From: Parietaria judaica
Taxonomy: Eukaryota > Streptophyta > Magnoliopsida > Rosales > Urticaceae
DNA length: 64,000 nt
Direction of reading: 5' to 3'
Assembly: GCA_954871525.1 (NCBI GenBank)
Contig: OX940863.1
Span: 9,586,001-9,650,000, forward strand
Part shown: positions 46,302-61,196 of the stretch, piece after piece
Numbering within the stretch: the first letter of the stretch is position 1
Layout of the letters: every line of letters begins with the position of its first letter
The notes under the pieces: model-generated
What the model saw: only the letters and a program-made list of their open reading frames with translations
What the model was told of the DNA's origin: nothing
Database searches by the model: none
Position numbers and translations under genes: made by a program

Positions 46302-48514
46302 AATAATTTTCACATTTTTATTTAAAACGATACATAATAGATATTTATTATTCAGGAAAAATAACTATTTTTAATTAGTGATTGTGTCTTTTATTTGCTA
46401 AACCTCAACAACCCATGTGTGGAAAGTGGAAACCATATTCTACATAATATATATATATATATATATAACAATTATTTAAATTATTATGTTGGATATTTGG
46501 TCTAGATAAGTTTTCGGTACAAGTTTTCAAAGTTGAAATCGGATACCGAAGACCTCTAATACCGAAGACTTTGTTTTATGGACCTGGACTCTCTTATTAG
46601 GTATTTTGTGTTTCCGATAACCAAAGCTTTCAGTCAGTGCCAGCCCTGTGGACCGAAGAGCCCGAGACGAAGTAAACCGTATACCTTGTTTGGGTTAATA
46701 TTTGGGCCTTTAAAATTATATTTTGGGCCCTTTGATGTAATGTTAAAAAACGAAAAAAAAGGGCCTAAGGCGACCGCTTTATTCGCCTTAGGTCAAGGCC
46801 GGCTGTGCTTTTGGTCCACCGATTCGGCTTTTATTTTTTATATATTTATTTTGGAAACCCCTAATAATTATCATTAGCAAGCTCGATTTTCAAATCAAAG
46901 TGTATTTATATATTGATCAAGTGTACTACTAATATTTTTGCAAATCTAACCAAACTTGTTTCATTTTTCTCTCGTCCGTGTTGGTTAAGATGGGACCAAA
47001 CCCATGTTAATTATTAAAGACAATACATACATGAATCATGAATGAATTGGTGAACCAACCATGCGTCAACTATTAAATAAATGAGATTAAATAATTAATA
47101 TATAGGACGTTACTTAAAAAGAAATCCACAAAAAGATATAAGAATTTTTTTTTTTTCAAGATGAAGGCATGAAGCTCATTATTAACTTACTTACCAAATT
47201 AATCCCACAAATTGAAGATATTGAGAACTAATCATGGTTATAAATTAAATAAAAGAAGACTTAGGTAGACCACTTTTAATTAAGAATGTGCATTATTTTT
47301 AATTACGTCAAAGTGTGGCGATCGAGAAAAAAAATAGTATAGTAGAACTTCGTTAAATTAATACTCATAAATTAATAATCTCGATTAAATTATATTTTTT
47401 GTTATTCTCAAACTCTCAATTATGAACAATATGATTAAATTGCATTATTAATTTGTGGAGATTATAATGTATATATTTTTATTTATATAAAACTAGTACT
47501 ATCATATGTTAAAATATAATTAGAACTTAGTGCCACCATTTTATTTATAGTATTTACGAGCTCTTTTTTTCTTTCGTTGTATTTTTAATTTTTTTTTATT
47601 TAATTGAAATTTGAATTGTAGAATTTCGGATCTCCATCTTTCACTAAAAAACAACATCTAAGTACTAAAGTATCCCTTAATAGTTAATTTGGAATGACAT
47701 TATATAGTGACAAATGGGACATTTCTATTTCATAATCACTAGAAATAGATATTTAGTTGAACCATACTTAACTCCAAACATTTAATTATTGAAAGTTGAA
47801 ACTACATTCAAAGTTGAACACTAATTCCCAATAATTGTTCTTTCGTACCAAAAAAGTCTTGTTGTGATTCTTAAAATGGATATCGTGATGATCACTCAAA
47901 CAAAGCATAACTAACTTCTTTCTTTCTCCTTCGCGAAGAAAAGTGTGTAATAAACCTTTAGCATCGTTGTTTAAATGGTATGACGGAGGATGCTAGTATA
48001 TGCATACACCGAATTTCTTTGACGCTAATTTTGTTCTCTTTGTAATTTTTTTCTTGTTTATCGTTTACGAGCATTTGCTTTGCGCGTGAAAAGATTTATT
48101 TTTTCATGAGATAAAACATTCTGTTAGTGTCACTCTTGTGATAGTTAGTTGCGATTTTTCTAATGAAATTTCTTTTAATTCACCTTTTTTTTTATATATA
48201 AAAACAAATCGTTTACCTGATTTAACGATTTTAATTTCCTCTAATGTACCCATTTTGAGCCTACTTTACACGTGTAATGATTTTTTTTTGTCAAGAGGGT
48301 ATAACTGTCTATCTTAAAAATAAAATAAAAATTGTTCCCGAGTTTTATGTCGAGCAAAGTATAGATTTAACGACTCTCTGTCAAGCGAGAATCAGGCCCC
48401 GTCTTAAAAATTATGCTTACTAGACTTATATTGAGCTTTATATATAGATAATTAGATATAACAATTCTTTGTCAAAACAAAAGGGTACAACTTTGAGAAT
48501 AGGTTACACTATTG
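46302..48514. other. AT-rich spacer with MITE relics
   Basis: Includes a TA run near 46447-46466, a weak GCCGGC-type inverted element at about 46630-46812, and a short Emigrant-like MITE at 47339-47469. No gene is visible. Confidence 0.5.
47339..47469. repeat. Short Emigrant/pogo-like MITE
   Basis: The left end ATAGTAGAACTTCGTTAAAT and a right end resembling its complement (ATTAATTTGTGGAGATTATA) enclose about 130 AT-rich bases. It is diverged from the element in the CYP90D1 intron. Confidence 0.35.
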
Positions 48515-48625
48515 ACCAAGTTTACATATGTAAAAGGGACACTCATTTGAGTCCCATAGGGATTGAACCCTTGACCTCTTGCATGGAGGTGTAGTGGAGT
48601 TACAACTAGGCCAAACTTATTTGGT
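48515..48625 (-). mobile_element. tRNA-derived SINE, second copy, reverse orientation
   Basis: On the minus strand the A box (TGGCCTAGTTG), the block ACTACACCTCCATGCAAGAG, the B box GGTTCAATCCC and the 3' part (GACTCAAATGAGTGTCCC) align with the SINE at 28626 along its full length. No target duplication is detectable, so this copy is older. Confidence 0.75.
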
Positions 48626-49756
48626 TTTCTATATATATCTATAAGCTATATATTAAGGTCAAACCCTAACGATCCCGAAGAAGACTAATCCATCGTTTTC
48701 GTTTTCATGCAACAAAGAGGTGAATCTGCCTTTTTTGCCCACCATGGATTTTGCTAGTATTATCGATGATAAAAGTAAAGCAACATAGTTGCATTGCATG
48801 GAAAAAACCACTTACTTGTACTCTAAATTATTTTTGTCGAGAAAATATATTTATTTGTGATTTTGGGCTTTAACGTTCTTCCTTTCTGGTTTAGATATGG
48901 TATGAGCTGTACTTTTCTTTTTTCTTTTGTTGAGAAAGTACCTACTTTTGTGAAATAATGGGCCTCAAGAATACGTGTGTAACCAAGTTTTAATGAGCAT
49001 TCAAGATCACTTGTTTAGTTGTTTATGAAATTTTATGTACGTAACCATCCGCATAGTTCATGTTACATATTTTGGATAGATTCTAGATACTATTTTAGTT
49101 GTATAAACAGAACAGTTGAGAAAATATTACTCAATAAATAAATATGTAAACATATGCACCCACACAAATATGTGTGAAGTACTATCCCGGGCATCGAGCG
49201 GGCTTGCATAGCTGGAGGCCCAGTGCACAGGAAGCCGGTTTAGGCCGTATTGGGCTCCCAAGCCTGAGTTGCATGACCGGGCAGGCAGGCACGGACTTGA
49301 TGCCCATTTCGGCCAGCTGCCTCGCCTAGTCATGTATTTAGTTTTTATTTTTTAAAAAATTCTTTGGTGAGAGTACCGTTATTGAAACATTTTTATATTT
49401 AAAAAAAAAAGGTTGCCGGAAAGTATTCAGATCCTGTAGTTATCTTGACGAGAAACAAAAGCAAAAGCCCGAATCCAGTCCCATTTTGAGGCCTAGGAGG
49501 GGCTGATGCAGCTCACCCGAATACCCGGTATAGACAATACTGGTCATAACTCATAAGCAAACACAATAAACTGCATAAGAAATAATTTTTCATTTTCGGA
49601 AAATCGAGGATAAAATTCTCTAATTCGCAGTTTCTAATACAAAAAATACCAAACAAGACTTAAAAGAAGCCGAATTTTGCTAATGCACTTTATAACTTGA
49701 TGGAATAAAAATTAACTTTTACAACACTAAGAGGAAACATTTAGGAAGAAATAATC
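48626..49756. other. Spacer with a GC-rich island
   Basis: 49175-49330 is GC-rich in an AT-rich setting, without a recognisable protein. The last few hundred bases are probably 3' UTR of the mini-RNase III gene. Confidence 0.45.
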
Positions 49757-51525
49757 TCATGAGAGGCTTGGTTGAGTCGAGTCTTCTCGGACTTTTACGC
49801 TTTTGCCTGTCAAGAACAAGGATTTAAGATTATTTTTGGCATAACTTGTCATTTTTCCGACTCTCGCGACACGAAAGCAACTCATTCCTCAGTTCGAGAT
49901 AAAAAGCACAATTGAGGAGATCGGGTTACCTTTTACTTCGTCTAGTGTGAACTCCATGGAAGAATCCGTTGAGAATCCAAGCTTTTGCATGAGATCTTCC
50001 AGGCGTTTCGAATTTGTCAGGTAGAGATATCCGATCTACAAGGTTGAAATATTATCGGAGTTAATGTAGTTTCGATCGAAATGTCCAAGTAAAATAGATC
50101 GATATGAATGGTCTGATAAACTACAAGGTGAGAATAGGACTTCTTACTAATGTTTCGAGCGAAGACGCCCTATTGTAAACTGCTGTACCAGCACGCTTCT
50201 TCGTCCGTGTCTTCGATGACGAACCTATGTTCTTTCCCCACCGAAGGAGATTCCTGTAGAAACGGATTCAATCATTCTCTAAGTGAACTGATATAGATCA
50301 ATGTATTTAAATATTTGTAAAAAAGAAAGATTCAATTTATCGTTCGAGACCAACAATGTAAGAAAGTAACAAAAGGACTTCTTAAAATATATTGTCAGCA
50401 AGCCCTTGTCTAACTGGTTATTATTCAAATATAGCACAGAATATGCACGTAAAGGATTTCCGTTCGGTTTATATCAACAGTCTTAAATCATTCTACTGAC
50501 CGTTCTTGCTGTGTTAAGTACTCGTCACATAGAAGTTTCTGAAGCAGTGCATCCTGAAATCGAAGAACAGCAAATTAGATAGGAAAAAACATGAATAAGC
50601 TTAATTAATTTCTTAACAATCGATGTAAGAATCGGAAGAAAACGATAAAAGATAAAATCACGAGAAACCCTTTCTGGTATATCATATCTCTTTCACCGAT
50701 TCATCCACTTTTTATAATTTGCAGGACGATTTTATTGTAAATGCACAGAGAGGTAGTTTTGGCGCCAAGGAAAACAGACAGGGACTATGGTAATGACGTA
50801 CTTGTGCCTCGCAACGAACAACGGCCGTCACACGGTCATTGTACTCTTCGATACTCAGAGGCGGAAACAGGAAGTGTCTCCGGGCATATAGCTGCAAATC
50901 CACCACATAACTACCTTAGTTCCGTACCGACATCGATACATCTTAAGCATGAACAAGAAACACTACCTCGTAGATGCAATCGCCGAGATACGCCAATGAC
51001 GCGGCATTGAACACGGAGCGAGGCTTCTCGACTTTAGGCGGGCTCGGCAGCCATCGGTCGTAGCCGAGGTAAGACTCGTCCTCTGCTTCAACCACTTCTA
51101 CAAAACGATACTCAATTCAGAACTTGATAGACATTGAATCGTTTCCTAAGAACACTGTGTGAAACTCGTTATAAACGCATACAATATCTTCAAATCTAGC
51201 TTGAGAACAATCAAACCCACGTTCTTAGAAATCGAACGAAACCTTACGTACCCATTCTCCGAATTCTCTGAACACTCAAGGGAATCACAATTTACAAGCT
51301 TATACCTTTCGGGGGTTTTTTCTGGAGGAGTTGGGAAACTGTTTCGACCATCTTGGCGGTGGAGGCGGTCAAGGTCACCGGCGGCGGAGCGGCGACGGTG
51401 GCTTTCTTGAGCTTCCTGGGGGCGTTGGGGTTGTACGACACCATTTGCTGAGTGTCCCATGAAGCTCTGATGCTCGGACACCGTCTCGAAGAAGAAGTCG
51501 AAGAAGATACTGACAGCGTTTGCAT
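49757..51525 (-). CDS. RNC3: Mini-ribonuclease III, chloroplast-targeted
   Basis: Seven exons (51525-51306, 51097-50967, 50891-50802, 50553-50501, 50256-50148, 50035-49930, 49806-49757) join in phase to 252 residues. The first ~45 residues are Ser-rich and basic, as in a plastid transit peptide. A single RNase III domain follows, with the signature NAASLAYLGDCIYE (about 104-117; the Asp and Glu fit metal-binding positions) and the closing ETLIGYLYL stretch. No double-stranded-RNA-binding domain is present, which defines mini-III. In Arabidopsis RNC3 and RNC4 act redundantly in chloroplast 23S rRNA maturation and intron turnover. The symbol could equally be RNC4; this looks like the single pre-duplication copy. 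It is divergent from the helicase gene at 52301. Confidence 0.88.
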
Positions 51526-52300
51526 TTCTCGCTGTTACCAAAAAAAAAAAAAAATGGAGATTTTTTCTGGAGAAGAGAAGAGAAATGGTCCGAAATTTAG
51601 TGTGCAGAGAATCTCTGGATTGATGATGATAACTTGGTTTCAGAAGATTCAATCTTCAACGACGAGCTCTGATGATACATGTCGTTTACCAGATCAGAAA
51701 CGACAAAATTACCAAACGACACTCTAATTGACTATATCTTTCTTTACACATCCTATAAACGACATCGAAATTGAATCCGTTTATAATCCTCATCGACGTT
51801 AACTTTTAAACGACTTGTTAATTGATGATCTCTTTTGACTAAGGTCATTAAATTAAGGGTTAAAAATGATTTATACTTAATATTCTGATTTTTATAGTAG
51901 CATAAAATTCAATCTATTTTTACGGCTAAAATTTACTAACGTCAAATTATGCCGCGAAAAATTGAGTTTATGCATGAAAATAATTAAGGTTATGGTAAAA
52001 ATAAAAAATATAAAGTAATTATACCACTAAATTTAAACCTTATAAATGACACACGACATCAATATAAGAACGACAATGAATTATGAAAACGACAATCACA
52101 ACCGTTAAAATTTAAAGGCCTGTGAACGACACGTGTCATTTCCCTGTTAATTACTGCAATGAAGCAAGTATACACAAGGCTGTAGCGTAGTAAAACCCCA
52201 AAACTAGAACATTTCATCTTTGTCATTGGAACTTGGAGTAGTAAACCCTCGCTGACTGAGCTCCGAACCAGTCGCTGAGCCACTCGCCCACGCGCCGACC
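51526..52300. promoter_or_regulatory. Divergent promoter interval of mini-RNase III and RH20
   Basis: 775 bp separate the two start codons. Both 5' UTRs and both promoters must lie here, and a MITE-like element occupies 51675-52141. No clear TATA box could be assigned to either gene. Confidence 0.6.
51675..52141. repeat. MITE-like element with AAACGACA repeats
   Basis: The left end GATACATGTCGTTTACCAG and, as reverse complement of the right end, GACACGTGTCGTTCACAGG are an imperfect inverted repeat of about 20 bp. ACGAC/GTCGT motifs recur about ten times inside, around an AT-rich core. No target duplication was found. Confidence 0.5.
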
Positions 52301-55190
<2,890 letters not shown>

Positions 55191-55930
55191 CATCAGAATC
55201 GTTTGGAAAGGGAACAATCCGAGAGACGTTTTTACGAATCTAGAGAGTAGATGTTTGAACTTAATATTCTTTTCTTGGAGGAGAGTGTGTTGACTTGGTT
55301 CTTGCTTGACTTTTAATCATAGAATGTACAAAGAGTATTCCATTATAATGTTGATCTCTTTGATTCTTCTTTCTATTTGCTAGTTTATTTCTCCTCTTTT
55401 AAACTTGAAAAGAAGTACCAAACTAAATTTCTCTCTCAATGTCGAATTCCAAACTCGTCCGATCACAAGGCGGGTCGTTGATCAATTGTTACCGGTTAAA
55501 GCCGATTATTTCTAATAGAACCGAATGTTTACATGTTACTTGATTTTATGCAAAAATCGCAACCAAATAACGAGTATTCGGAATTCTTTTTGTATATGTT
55601 TTCTTGTTAGTCAATATTCGATGAACTTAAAGATTTACCACTTTTTTTTCTTCTTCAAAGTATCGATAAATTATCGTGCATAACCGTTATTTTTATGAGT
55701 TATTGGGGATGGTAATTCGGAAATCCTAACAGAATATATAAATGTAAGAACTAAGAATATTTATGTATAGTGACGTCATGCTGACCTGATAAATTAATTT
55801 AATTTAATTTAATTTATTTTATTTTAATGAAAGATTGTTGAAAAGAAATGATTTTAGTGAAGTCTCTGCTAAGCTAATCCGCAGTTTTCTGAACAATCTC
55901 TCTCTCTGATTTGACGCAACGAAGACAGCC
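55191..55930. other. Intergenic, RH20 3' UTR to next gene's 5' UTR
   Basis: Probable RH20 3' UTR to about 55400, then AT-rich sequence with an AATTT tandem run (55796-55822). The segment 55860-55930 is CT-rich and probably the 5' UTR of the next gene. Confidence 0.55.
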
Positions 55931-57342
55931 ATGGGCGACGAACCTACCAAGCTTTTCACCCACAAACCCAAGAAATGTATGCACGCTTCAATCCCCAATC
56001 TCTTTTTCTTACTGGATCGGTTTGTGTTCTGGATTCTGATTCATGCAGTTTCGATTCTAATTGAGCAGCGCAAATCAAACAATTTCAAGACCAGAGAGCC
56101 AAAGATTTCTCTTCGCCGGTATCATCATCGTCGTCGACGCCGCCGCCGCCGCCTTCGTCGTCGGTACCTCCACCGCCCAAAGAGTCCTTCGTTCGCCGTT
56201 ATAAATTTCTCTGGCCGATGCTTCTCACCGTCAATCTCGCCGTCGGAGGTTCTCTCTCTCTCTATAATACTAGTGATATCAGGTTTTGAAATTCATGGTT
56301 GCTTGTCAATGTGGTGCTTAGGTTTTCACTCGATATTCATTGTTTAGTTATCAATGTTCTTGATTGCATACTGTTGTAGAAGTAAGAAGACTGATATAAG
56401 TTGCAAAGCTTCATCAATGATTGAAGAACATGTATAATATTATTATTTAGCGTGAAGTGGATGATAGTTTTTAGGGAAATTTCGTAATGTGATCATTGCT
56501 GCTAAGTGCTAACCAATATCAACTGGTTCGGAAATGGATTTTCGAAAATTATTGAGGGTTGTTATTCGCCAGTTTCATGTACGCGTTCTCAAATTAATCT
56601 TAAATTCTCCGCTCTTCCGTTTGTTGTATCCTTGCCGCTGAAATTAAAGCCGGTGTTTGTTATCTTCTGTTCGAACGAAGTTTATGGAGCGTGAATGTCG
56701 ATGGCCCATTTTATAACATAACTTTTAGCTGTCTTCGTTTCAGAATGAATTAAATCTCTTTCCCTCACTTTCTACCAGAATGGCTATGGGAATTTCTTCT
56801 TGAAACGGATACAAGGCTCAGATTTAGAATCAGCATGACACGAGTATATTTCAATTTTAATAGATATGTTAAAGTACCCGATGAACGTTTTAAGACTCGA
56901 GACAGATGTAGGAGGTTCGTCGGGTGTTTTTTGCTAGATTTATTTCAGACAGTCTTGTAAGCTCGGGTGACACGATACATGGATATTTAATTAATACATA
57001 ATCTCCATGAGGAACTGATATGATCTTCTTAGCGTTGTAGCTTACCTGTTCATGAGAACAAAAAACAAAAAGACCGAGGAAGGCACGGAGGATGAAGCTG
57101 TAACCCCAGCTCAAGCTACCAAGGCCGCTTCGATTGAGAAACCTGTTTCGTTGCCAGCTGTCAAAGAGCCTATCAAGTTGCGGGACCCGATCCCGGAGAA
57201 TCAGCAACGTGAACTCTTCAGGTGGATGCTGGAGGAGAAAAGGAAGGTCAAACCCCTAGATCCCGAACAGAAGAAGCGCATTGACGAAGAGAAAGCCTTA
57301 CTGAAGCAGCTTCTTCGAGGGAAGTCTCTTCCAAGCATCTAA
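55931..57342 (+). CDS. Small single-pass membrane protein, At1g55160-like
   Basis: Three exons (55931-55976, 56066-56248, 57041-57342) join in phase to 176 residues. The second exon's acceptor is the AG at 56064-56065; using the AG at 56047-56048 would create an immediate stop. The N terminus is basic, followed by a serine- and proline-rich stretch with a run of five prolines, one transmembrane segment (FLWPMLLTVNLAVGG), and a charged tail with DPIPENQQRELFRWMLEEKR and a long Lys/Glu helix. This shape suggests an organelle or endomembrane anchor protein; no enzymatic motif is visible. It resembles the Arabidopsis neighbour of RH20 (annotated WAS/WASL-interacting-like because of the prolines, a weak name). 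Function unknown. Confidence 0.8.
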
Positions 57343-58208
57343 AATGGTAAACAAACTGTAATCAAATGACGGTTTTCAGGTTAAGTTTCAAATCTGCCAT
57401 ATATTTTTTTTTGAAAACTTGACATTTTGATTTCACCCTCGTTGAACTCGGTTATGGGTATTTCTCTTTTCCGTATAATATTTCGATTGATGCTTTTCGT
57501 CCTTCCTAGTTTTATTTGCCTCAAAAAGTTTGAAACGTGTATGGAGAATAATTGGTCGGGCCTGAAATAATTTTGTATGCGATTCAAATACGCATCAATA
57601 GGCGTCGGATTATATCAAAACTTGAAAATATTGAAATCTATAATAATTTAAAGAATGTTTTAATTGCAGATTTAAGCCTTGAGGCATTTCTTTTGTACAG
57701 CGAGTCTTACGCCTCGATGCGGATGAGGCGAAAGCCTTAAAAAATCTCCAATTATTTTCGAAAAATTCTAAATATAATAAATAACAAATATTTCACTAAC
57801 TATAAAGTCTTATATACACTACTGAGTTGCAAAGTATGTTTGAGAATGATTCTCTAGGGCTAGGAACTTTAAGCTGTCGACATAAGCTTAAAAAACCCAA
57901 AATTTTAAGGCGTGTGCTTCAAGGCTCGCCTCAATCGGGCCTCGGTTCGCTGCTCTATTGCGCATGCTCGAGGTGTTTTTCTTCAAAATAGGCAGAGGCG
58001 CGCTTTTATTGCGCAATTTAAAACACTGGTTTAAAAAAAATATGATAATTTTTTGAAAATTTAAGGAAAACAAGGAAGAGGGTTGATTTCAGTGGGACCC
58101 ACGGTCATTTTTAATTTATTTTATTTTGGGATTAATTTCATTAAATTATAATAACGAATACGAATGTTATATAGTAGTCAACAGTCAAGGGTGATGCTTA
58201 CAAAGAAT
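57343..58208. other. Spacer with possible hAT-type MITE
   Basis: 3' UTR of the small membrane protein gene, then a possible element at 57653-58028. No gene is visible. Confidence 0.5.
57653..58028. repeat. Possible hAT-type MITE, GAGGCG-rich
   Basis: The left end GAATGTTTTAATTGCAGATT resembles the reverse complement of the right end, CAGTGTTTTAAATTGCGCAA. Both sides hold GAGGCG/CGCCTC motifs. The flanking octamers agree only partly (AATTTAAA and GTTTAAAA). Confidence 0.4.
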
Positions 58209-58660
58209 CATATGGAGTCGCCGCACACTTTTAACATAAAGACGTAGGATTTTGAATTTTGATGAAAGCTATCTAATAAGCTGGTATTTACTTCATAATA
58301 TAAGAGAGAGAAAATTAATAGTGATTATGAAGTACAAATTTTAAATTATCATAAAATTATGATGCGAGTGATGCAATAAAAAAAAATGTCAAATGGGGCA
58401 TCCTCAAGGGAAAAACTCGAGAGCTTAAAGGAAGGGTGGTCTATGTTTGTAATAGAAAATACATTGCTTTATATTTGTATCGGCAAGATGCTTGTTCAAA
58501 TAGAAAATACACATGTTTAAATTTTTTGGACCAACTGTTCTATTTTGATGTCTAATCAAATAAAGGATTTGTAACTTTGTATGAAGGCAAGTGATTTTTT
58601 GGTAAAATAAATGGGCAGGCACATGTGGTCTCTATCTACACCTATTACCTATATGAATGG
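58209..58660. repeat. Direct repeat, copy A (~430-450 bp)
   Basis: Shares long stretches with copy B at 59468-59893 in the same order and orientation, for example TCGCCGCACACTTTTAACAT, AAAGCTATCTAATAAG, ATAGAAAATACACATGTT and AGGCACATGTGGTCTCTAT. Non-coding as far as visible. Confidence 0.75.
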
Positions 58661-59467
58661 GTTAAAGAAAATGCCACGTGGCGGCTTGTGCTATGTGGCA
58701 TGGGACAGCCTAACGGCCACTTAGGCAGGTGTCTAACGGTGTTAGTTGGTCGGCAACAAAAGTGTGACGTTGAGTACTTTCGTTTCACCTATATTAATTG
58801 AGGTTGAATGCCTATCGGAGAATATAGTCAAATGTTAGGTATTTTCGCCGCAATTAATCCTATATAAATTACAACATATAAAATAAATAGTGGGAATGAA
58901 GTACAATTTATATGTATGGTCTGTTTTTCGGCCGGGCCATTAGGCGCCTAAGGCCCGGCCCAGTTGATGGGACATTATTCAAAGACTCCTCGAAAAGAAG
59001 GGAAATGCACGGTCAACCTAAATAGGTGTTGCGAAAGTTTGAGCTTCAACATTTCTTACCGATTGTTCTTCCTTCATTCTTCTTCGTTTTTTTTTCTTTG
59101 TTCGTCACGCTTCTCAGTTTATTTGTTTGTGCGGCAAAAAGATTCCGAATTATTAGGTTTGAAATTTTATAAATACGACATCCCTTAAAGTGCAAACTGC
59201 AAAGTACTTCACTGCAACAAAGTTGGATTTTTCGCCACTTCGCAAAACAATTTCAAAACCGTTGTGCAAATGCAAACCATACTTTATAACAAAAAAACCA
59301 AAAGCAACTATCGTATAGTTAAATTCTCTCAACAAATACATACATACGTGCGTGATAGGTGTGTTTTATCGTTTCTCAAGCCTTATGCTCTCAATGAATG
59401 ATATGTGTTTGATATATATATCCACACTACCAAACTTGTTCTTTATGATGATTCTCAAGATATTAAC
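58661..59467. other. Spacer between direct repeats
   Basis: Holds MULE-end-like motifs (TTCGCCGCAATTAATCC near 58856) and a GC-rich palindromic stretch around 58930-58960 (GGCGCC and GGGCC motifs). No gene is visible. Confidence 0.45.
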
Positions 59468-59893
59468 AAATGGAATCGCCGCACACTTTTAACATAAAAG
59501 GAAGAAGGATTTTGACAAAAGGGTTCAAGTGAAAAGCTATCTAATAAGTTGGGGCATGAGATACTTAATTTAAACAAAAAAAGAGAGATTAAAGTTATAT
59601 TTATTGTAAGTGATGATAAATAATTAGTCGTTTTATTTAGGCCAAGGCAAAGACTCGAAAGCTTGTCTAAGTTTAATGTTTTGGTTCCATTTTTCTTGGC
59701 TTTTTCATACTAATGGTAAAATGCTTTTTTCCAATAGAAAATACACATGTTGAAATTTATTGGTCCACCCTTTCTATTTTGATGTCTAATTAAATGAAGG
59801 GTTTCTAACTTTCTATGAAGGCAATATAATTTTTGGTAAAAAGATAAGGGTAGGCACATGTGGTCTCTATTCTCTAAACCTATATAAAATTGG
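59468..59893. repeat. Direct repeat, copy B
   Basis: Counterpart of copy A, about 1.26 kb further along. The copies differ by many substitutions and small indels, so the duplication is old. Confidence 0.75.
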
Positions 59894-60332
59894 GATAATT
59901 GCGGCATAAGTACTCAATCTTATACGAATTGTGTCGGCATATTTATAATCTATTTTTTTAGTAACATCAACACGCAAAGATCACAAAATAATGTCGAAGT
60001 CCAACTTAGTCCATCTCCCATTTAAGTCTGATACACGATGACATGTATGTGTATGTCTATTATTAAACTAAAGAATCAATAATTATATAACACTTTTATT
60101 AAAGTAAAGACGTACATGTATCTCTAATTTAACTGTCATTAACTCGACATGGACGGAATTCGACCTCGATATATTTTGTGGCATTTGAGTACTATTGCTA
60201 CTAATTTTTTTAGATATATACGGAAACATTTAGTACAAAATTGAGAATTCGTGCCCTGAATATCTCATACAAAATTATAATATAAGGTGGGGAATATTGG
60301 GAACGAACGTGACATGAGCGCTTCATCTAATA

Positions 60333-60341
<9 letters not shown>

Positions 60342-60422
<81 letters not shown>
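60342..60422. repeat. (TA)n(GA)n compound microsatellite
   Basis: About 38 bases of TA repeats run directly into about 43 bases of GA repeats. Likely length-polymorphic. Confidence 0.9.
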
Positions 60423-60426
<4 letters not shown>

Positions 60427-61131
60427 ATGACTAATGATTGAGTGTGGAAAAACTTTTGATTCTCACATGAATGCATGAGGACTCATTGAGATGCCAAGTT
60501 ATCAAGATCAATCATGCACATTTGTGTGGGACATTTCAAATTATATATATCTTTGTATACGTATGTTACATTATGGATTAAAGTATATAAAATCAACATT
60601 CTAACCACCTTAGCTATAAATCATTCACATACGCTCAACTAAACGCCTCTTTTCCCTTCATTTCTTTAGTTGTTTGGTACATGGAGATGCTATACTTCTT
60701 TGTCCTTGCCCAATATAATGTTTGTTCCATGCTACAATTTACCCATTCTCACAATTAATTATACAACCCCATTTTTTTTAATTTAAAAATGCAATAATTG
60801 AGAGAAATTAATAGTTAAAACTTAACCAAACCTGGATCCGATTAGCCAATCACATGCTCGTATGTAACCATGACATATCTCATGAAGCTTAAAACACAGT
60901 CATCATCACAGTACAACATATATATTTATATATACAATATAATATATTACACACATACATACATGACTATTATATGCTTGCAGAAAAGCATATATACACG
61001 ATCAAAATGACTCGTATTTAATGCTGTATAATTTATGTATATTTGTAACTGTACTTGTAAATCTCTCTCGTACACACGCGTGTGCTTAATTAAACAAATA
61101 TCCATTCACAAAAAAAAAAAAAACCGAGCAT

Positions 61132-61139
61132 CTATAAAA
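61132..61139 (+). promoter_or_regulatory. TATA box of the CYP90D1-type gene
   Basis: CTATAAAA at 61132-61139 lies 58 bp before the start codon at 61197, following a poly-A stretch. The expected transcription start is near 61165, leaving a short 5' UTR. Confidence 0.65.
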
Positions 61140-61196
61140 GACTAAAGAGAGTAGTACTCACAGAACAGAGACTTCACTCACTAAAGAGACAGAAAA

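Larger units (their letters stand above)
59894..61196. other. Repeat-rich upstream region of the P450 gene
   Basis: 59.89-60.20 kb has MITE-like ends (ATTGCGGCATAAGTACTCAA and a right end containing GAGTACTATTGC); a diverged relative occurs in P450 intron 2 at about 61.93-62.06 kb. A TA then GA microsatellite runs 60342-60422. The P450 core promoter is at the right end. Confidence 0.5.

Noticed and set aside
50741..51010. Plus-strand frame of 89 residues
   Set aside because: It overlaps the mini-RNase III exons 2-3 on the other strand and has no features of its own.
58209..59893. An LTR pair of a small retrotransposon
   Set aside because: The copies lack clear TG...CA ends and target duplications, and the interior has no primer-binding site or polypurine tract that I can see.
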